From the NCBI RefSeq assembly GCF_002895435.1, contig NZ_POYJ01000002.1, positions 62,001 through 126,000 of the forward strand: a DNA stretch of 64,000 bases, in the 5' to 3' direction. The notes under the pieces are model-generated. The model was not told the DNA's origin and did no database searches. It saw nothing but the letters and a program-made list of their open reading frames with translations. Made by a program: the position numbers and the translations under genes. This document shows positions 62,752 to 64,000 of this stretch, in pieces (the stretch's first letter is position 1; every line of letters begins with the position of its first letter). Source of the stretch: Aquimarina sediminis. Its GTDB lineage: Bacteria; Bacteroidota; Bacteroidia; Flavobacteriales; Flavobacteriaceae.

Positions 62752-64000
62752 ATGCAGAATGGAAAAGTCTTAGTTGTTGACGATAACAAAAGCCTATTAA
62801 GTGCTCTTGAAATTTTATTACAATTTGAATTCAAAGAGGTAAAAACAATTTCTAATCCCAACCAAATTTCTTCTCTTCAGGATTTAGATAGTTTTGATAT
62901 TGTATTATTAGATATGAATTTTTCGGCTGGTGTAAATACCGGAAATGAAGGATTATTTTGGCTAAGAGAAATAAAGAAAAAGGCTCCTCACACGTCTGTG
63001 ATTATGATGACAGCCTATGGTGCTGTTGATCTCGCGGTAAAGGCTTTGAAAGAAGGTGCTACAGATTTTATATTAAAACCATGGAATAATGAGAAACTAT
63101 TAGCTACAATAAAGTCAGCATATTTGTTACGTAAATCCCTCAAAGAGGTACAAGAATTAAAACAAAAAGAAAGTCACCTAAAACAGGTCATCAATCAAGA
63201 TAGTAATTATATTATCGGAAACTCTAAAGCACTGACTGCTGTGTTAAACCTTGTTCGTAAAGTAGCCAAAACAGACGTAAATGTTTTAATCACTGGTGAA
63301 AACGGAACGGGAAAAGAATTAATTGCCCGCGAATTGCATAGAATGTCGCCACGTAAAAACGAAGTCTTTATTGGTGTAGATATGGGATCAATATCAGAAA
63401 CTCTATTTGAAAGTGAGCTTTTTGGTCATACCAAAGGAGCTTTTACTGATGCCAAAGAAGATCGCGCCGGAAAATTTGAAGCAGCTAATAGCGGTTCTTT
63501 ATTTCTTGATGAAATAGGAAATCTATCTCTACAAACACAAGCCAAACTATTATCTGCAATACAAAACAGAACAGTCGTAAGAGTAGGGTCCAATAAACCG
63601 ATCCCTGTAAATATACGTTTAATCTGTGCTACAAACTGTAATCTCAATCAAATGGTAGAAGAGGGTATTTTTAGAGAAGATTTATTATATCGAATTAATA
63701 CAATTCATATAGAAGTTCCTCCTTTAAGGGAAAGAGGTAACGATATCCTAATATTAGCGGATTTTTATTTAAAGAAATTCTGCCAAAAATATGGAAAACC
63801 TTCTCTTAGAATAAACAATACTGGTGAAGAAAAATTAATGGGATATCACTGGCCTGGTAACGTAAGAGAACTACAACACACTATTGAAAGGGCTGTGATT
63901 TTATGCGAAGGAACTGTTTTAAAACCATCAGATTTTTTACTCAATTCAGGTTCTGGAATCTCTTTGGACAAAGGTCCCGAAACCCTTAATGAGATGGAAA
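62752..64000 (+). CDS. Sigma-54-dependent response regulator (NtrC family), 3' end cut by window
   Basis: 416 codons are visible. The receiver domain (about residues 1-120) has the acidic pair V-D-D, the phospho-accepting Asp in L-L-D-M-N-F, M-T-A-Y-G and K-P-W. The AAA+ domain (about 150-390) has Walker A G-E-N-G-T-G-K-E, a G-A-F-T-D-A version of the sigma-54-contact GAFTGA loop, Walker B G-S-L-F-L-D-E-I-G and the arginine finger region F-R-E-D-L-L-Y-R. W-P-G-N-V-R-E-L-Q-H-T follows. The DNA-binding helix-turn-helix lies beyond the window. It is divergent from the TolC gene and is likely to switch on the exporter. A histidine kinase may follow outside. Confidence 0.95.
   Translation, partial: MQNGKVLVVDDNKSLLSALEILLQFEFKEVKTISNPNQISSLQDLDSFDIVLLDMNFSAGVNTGNEGLFWLREIKKKAPHTSVIMMTAYGAVDLAVKALKEGATDFILKPWNNEKLLATIKSAYLLRKSLKEVQELKQKESHLKQVINQDSNYIIGNSKALTAVLNLVRKVAKTDVNVLITGENGTGKELIARELHRMSPRKNEVFIGVDMGSISETLFESELFGHTKGAFTDAKEDRAGKFEAANSGSLFLDEIGNLSLQTQAKLLSAIQNRTVVRVGSNKPIPVNIRLICATNCNLNQMVEEGIFREDLLYRINTIHIEVPPLRERGNDILILADFYLKKFCQKYGKPSLRINNTGEEKLMGYHWPGNVRELQHTIERAVILCEGTVLKPSDFLLNSGSGISLDKGPETLNEME

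Noticed and set aside
1..64000. Mobile elements, prophage, CRISPR, tRNA or rRNA
   Set aside because: No transposase, integrase, phage structural gene, regularly spaced repeats, or tRNA/rRNA sequence was found on either strand by reading.

Overview
The window looks like part of a chromosome from a marine Flavobacteriaceae bacterium (Bacteroidetes). The reasons are a strongly AT-rich sequence, three giant secreted proteins with type IX secretion (T9SS) C-terminal sorting domains, a SusC/SusD outer-membrane pair controlled by an ECF sigma/FecR pair, a TAnnTTTG promoter box, and weak Shine-Dalgarno sites. An Aquimarina-like genus would fit, but this is an inference. No rRNA, tRNA, insertion sequence, phage or CRISPR array was seen.

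Layout. 1-6030: housekeeping genes (a trans-sulfuration PLP enzyme cut by the window edge, an RsiV-like lipoprotein, DinB, an ArsC/Spx-like protein, an EamA permease, a thioesterase, bestrophin, a YheT-like hydrolase). 6238-24178: a secreted-protein region with an S8 protease, a BNR-repeat protein and an M14 carboxypeptidase. All three share FN3, GEVED and sorting modules. Between them lie a CPA1 antiporter, a glycine-zipper/TPR protein, a Crp/Fnr regulator, a SigZ-like sigma factor, a di-iron hydroxylase and a 1.7 kb non-coding stretch holding two strong terminators and at least one highly structured RNA candidate. 24434-31411: mostly minus-strand housekeeping genes (3'-5' exonuclease, serine hydrolase, MGMT, CNNM/CBS protein, DinB, cytochrome c, TerB-like, HemB). 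31586-36166: an ABC ATPase followed by an ABC-permease/M1-aminopeptidase fusion. 37010-40850: a LamG-type secreted protein without a sorting domain, a cryptic minus-strand operon of four 37-46 residue membrane proteins, and a CarboxypepD_reg-like protein. 41179-48233: ECF sigma - FecR - SusC - SusD, a nutrient-uptake module with its own cell-surface signalling. 48528-62444: one long minus-strand operon for a MacAB-TolC-like exporter (TolC, membrane fusion protein, ATPase, four tandem FtsX/MacB permeases, a second and divergent ATPase). It is transcribed divergently from a sigma-54 response regulator (62752 to the window end) that probably controls it.

The most unexpected items are three. First, four tandem single-helix microproteins at 38416-39002, all shorter than usual gene-calling limits, two of which share a G-[WY]-E-L-G-[KR] motif after the membrane helix. 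Second, the string of hairpins ending in a terminator at about 19347-19644. Third, the four-permease, two-ATPase exporter in which one ATPase carries a changed D-loop. Functions for the first two are unknown to me. All coordinates and motifs were read by eye from the sequence; no database search was run.
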